The notes below the pieces were generated by a model. The model was not told the DNA's origin. It searched no databases and was given only the letters and a program-made list of their open reading frames with translations. The translations under genes were made by a program, and so were the position numbers. DNA of 7,267 nucleotides from contig JAJXYL010000011.1 in NCBI GenBank assembly GCA_021780575.1, forward strand, positions 1 to 7,267, read 5' to 3'. This stretch comes from a bacterium. GTDB taxonomy: Bacteria > Patescibacteriota > Minisyncoccia > Phycocordibacterales > Phycocordibacteraceae. Every line of letters begins with the position of its first letter. The first letter of the stretch is position 1. Of this stretch, positions 6,097 to 7,267 are shown piece by piece.

Positions 6097-7173
6097 TTAT
6101 GGAAGGAGCGACACGACATCCTCGAGCGGGAAGCGGACTGCTTGTGCCGAGGGCGCGTCGCCACGCCCGATACGGAGCATAAAAACGAGACTCTTCCCTT
6201 CTGCGTTGCATATGCGAGAAGCGTCTTGATATGCATCCGAGATGAGTCTCTGTTCGTGTGGAGAGAAAACAGCATGCTCACCCGCATCAATCTTCAGCTT
6301 GAAAAAGAGTACCCCCGTCAGTGGCTGGACGGAGAGTCCAAGCGACGTCGCAGTGAGCCACAAGCGCTCTATCATTCTGCCGATTTTTACGAAATCAAGC
6401 GGTTCGGTGCGGTCGAGCATGAAAGCACCGATGGCAGAGGCCGAAGCATTCGTCGCTGCATTCTGCTTCGCAATGATTTTTGGGAATCCAAGCGCAGAAA
6501 ATATGCGCATAGCTGGCCAATTCTTAAAAAGCTTGAACATTGCCTGCGCGGGTGGTGGGAGCTCCAGCGTCTTGATATAGAAACCGACTTTCTTTGCGTC
6601 GTCCTCTTCCTCTGTCCAGCTCACGTGGCTGAAAAAGAATTGGTGGAGCAAATGATTGGTGAGCATGACCTCTTCATTGGTCGAACCAACACGACCAAGG
6701 CGCTGAATGTTCTCTTTCTTCTCGACGAGAGTGAAACGACAACCATCTTGTGCCACAACAGCGAGGAGTGCCGCGCGCTCCTCATGGGTAAGAGAGGCTT
6801 TCGCATACGGCTTGCGGTTGGTGATTCGTTTCTCGATGAACACGGCAAGCGGGTCGGCCTTTATTCCGCTTCCTTTGTTCAAGACAACGTCCGCCACATG
6901 CCAGACATCATTGCGGTCTGGGAAATAAACAACATCTGCGCGATATCCCTGTGCCGATGCTTCGATAACCATGTTTTCTATGACGGCACCGCCTGCGAGA
7001 TATGAAGAACGTTGACCCCAACTGTACGCCGACCGGTCGCGCTCGGACAGGAGATGGATCGCGATTGTGGTGCCGCGCACTACGAATCGCCACGGCTGGC
7101 AATTTTCCCCCGAAGGCGCCTGGTTCCCCGCGAGGAGTATGCTCTCAAGATCGGGAGAGAGGCCGGTAATCAT
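6097..7173 (-). CDS. Acg-type nitroreductase-fold flavoprotein
   Basis: This 358-residue protein looks like a member of the nitroreductase superfamily, of the long Acg/Rv3131-like type rather than the ~200-residue NfsB type. Near the N-terminus, APSGENCQPW (residues 19-28) matches the FMN-phosphate-binding segment of that group. RITNRKPY (116-123) matches its conserved Arg/Asn-Arg motif. SLGLSVQPLTG (277-287) matches the C-terminal half-domain, and the tail IGRGDAP...RFPLED (335-352) matches the GR-x-P...R-x-PLE ending of the family. The middle (about 165-250) is a helical insertion rich in hydrophobic residues and prolines, in the place where Acg proteins carry a lid over the flavin. Family members bind FMN, but many have no proven substrate and some may store flavin instead of reducing anything. 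The protein is probably cytosolic, with no signal peptide. Its ATG overlaps the upstream TGA, and its TAA is 3 bases before the methyltransferase-like gene, so it is an inner gene of a coupled operon. Confidence 0.8.
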   Translation of the reverse strand: MITGLSPDLESILLAGNQAPSGENCQPWRFVVRGTTIAIHLLSERDRSAYSWGQRSSYLAGGAVIENMVIEASAQGYRADVVYFPDRNDVWHVADVVLNKGSGIKADPLAVFIEKRITNRKPYAKASLTHEERAALLAVVAQDGCRFTLVEKKENIQRLGRVGSTNEEVMLTNHLLHQFFFSHVSWTEEEDDAKKVGFYIKTLELPPPAQAMFKLFKNWPAMRIFSALGFPKIIAKQNAATNASASAIGAFMLDRTEPLDFVKIGRMIERLWLTATSLGLSVQPLTGVLFFKLKIDAGEHAVFSPHEQRLISDAYQDASRICNAEGKSLVFMLRIGRGDAPSAQAVRFPLEDVVSLLP

Positions 7174-7267
7174 AAGCCGAATCCTTTTGCGAAATCTTCG
7201 GAAACTTTTTTTCGGTGTGCAACTGCCTCGAGCGAGGAGTAGTCGGGAACGAGTTTCTCGTCAAGAG
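7170..7267 (-). CDS. 3' end of an unidentified gene (C-terminal 31 residues)
   Basis: The minus strand is open from the window edge to a TGA at 7172-7170, giving 31 residues that begin LDEKLVPDYSSLE and end DFAKGFGL. The TGA shares bases with the ATG of the following nitroreductase gene in an ATGA overlap, the same junction type seen elsewhere in this block, which supports it being a real coding end rather than chance. The fragment is charged and soluble-looking, with no membrane segment. Thirty-one residues are too few to name a family and I do not recognise it. Related Acg-like nitroreductases are sometimes found beside ThiF/E1-like adenylyltransferases, but nothing in this fragment shows that identity. 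It is probably the upstream member of the same operon. Confidence 0.6.
   Translation of the reverse strand, partial: LDEKLVPDYSSLEAVAHRKKVSEDFAKGFGL
7182..7186 (-). promoter_or_regulatory. Ribosome binding site of the nitroreductase-like gene
   Basis: The minus strand reads AAGGA, ending 8 bases before the ATG at 7173. This is a good Shine-Dalgarno match at normal spacing. It lies inside the last codons of the upstream gene and supports the ATG in the ATGA overlap as the true start. Confidence 0.6.

Noticed and set aside
6010..7005. Plus-strand open frame of 331 codons antisense to the nitroreductase-like gene
   Set aside because: The translation is low-complexity in style, rich in Arg, Cys and His, with no family motif. 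The opposite strand encodes a recognisable flavoprotein with operon junctions, so this is a shadow frame.
1..7267. CRISPR arrays, tRNA/rRNA genes, insertion sequences or attachment sites
   Set aside because: Coding genes fill nearly the whole window. No array of regularly spaced repeats, transposase motif, tRNA-like cloverleaf or terminal inverted repeats was seen by eye.

Overview
The window is a compact block of seven complete genes plus the 3' end of an eighth, all on the minus strand, so the biological reading order runs from position 7267 down to 1. Coding density is very high: no non-coding stretch exceeds about 60 bases, three junctions are 4-base ATGA overlaps, and two more gaps are 3 and 5 bases. 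TGA is used as an ordinary stop in most of the genes, which rules out lineages that read TGA as an amino acid. Gene density, the many-helix sensor kinase with an H-box of the form FISHEVKGFL, and the gene mix suggest an uncultivated bacterium of the Patescibacteria/CPR type (Parcubacteria-like). This is an inference from sequence style, not a phylogenetic placement.

Region 1 (7267 to 3557) is a tightly coupled cassette. It starts with the last 31 codons of an unidentified gene, followed by an Acg-type nitroreductase-fold flavoprotein, a class I SAM-dependent methyltransferase-like protein and a multi-pass membrane histidine kinase. Start and stop codons overlap or nearly touch throughout, so the four genes are probably translated from one message. 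Two redox/group-transfer enzymes coupled to a membrane sensor kinase, with no response regulator in view, is the most intriguing arrangement here. One hypothesis is that the enzymes make or modify a small molecule that the kinase senses. The sequence shows the gene order but not that function.

Region 2 (3556 to 2146) holds a short spacer with an 11-base direct repeat at 21-base spacing flanking a -10-like hexamer. It is followed by an Nramp/SLC11-related cation transporter whose two signature metal-site motifs are altered (DPSG for DPGN, SPY for MPH).

Region 3 (2145 to 1) is a probable three-gene operon: a DUF1993 family protein, then an ABC exporter pair whose ATPase and permease closely resemble E. 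coli YadG and YadH. The ATPase lacks most of the C-terminal extension found in YadG. No RNA genes, insertion sequences, CRISPR arrays, tRNAs or convincing intrinsic terminators were seen.
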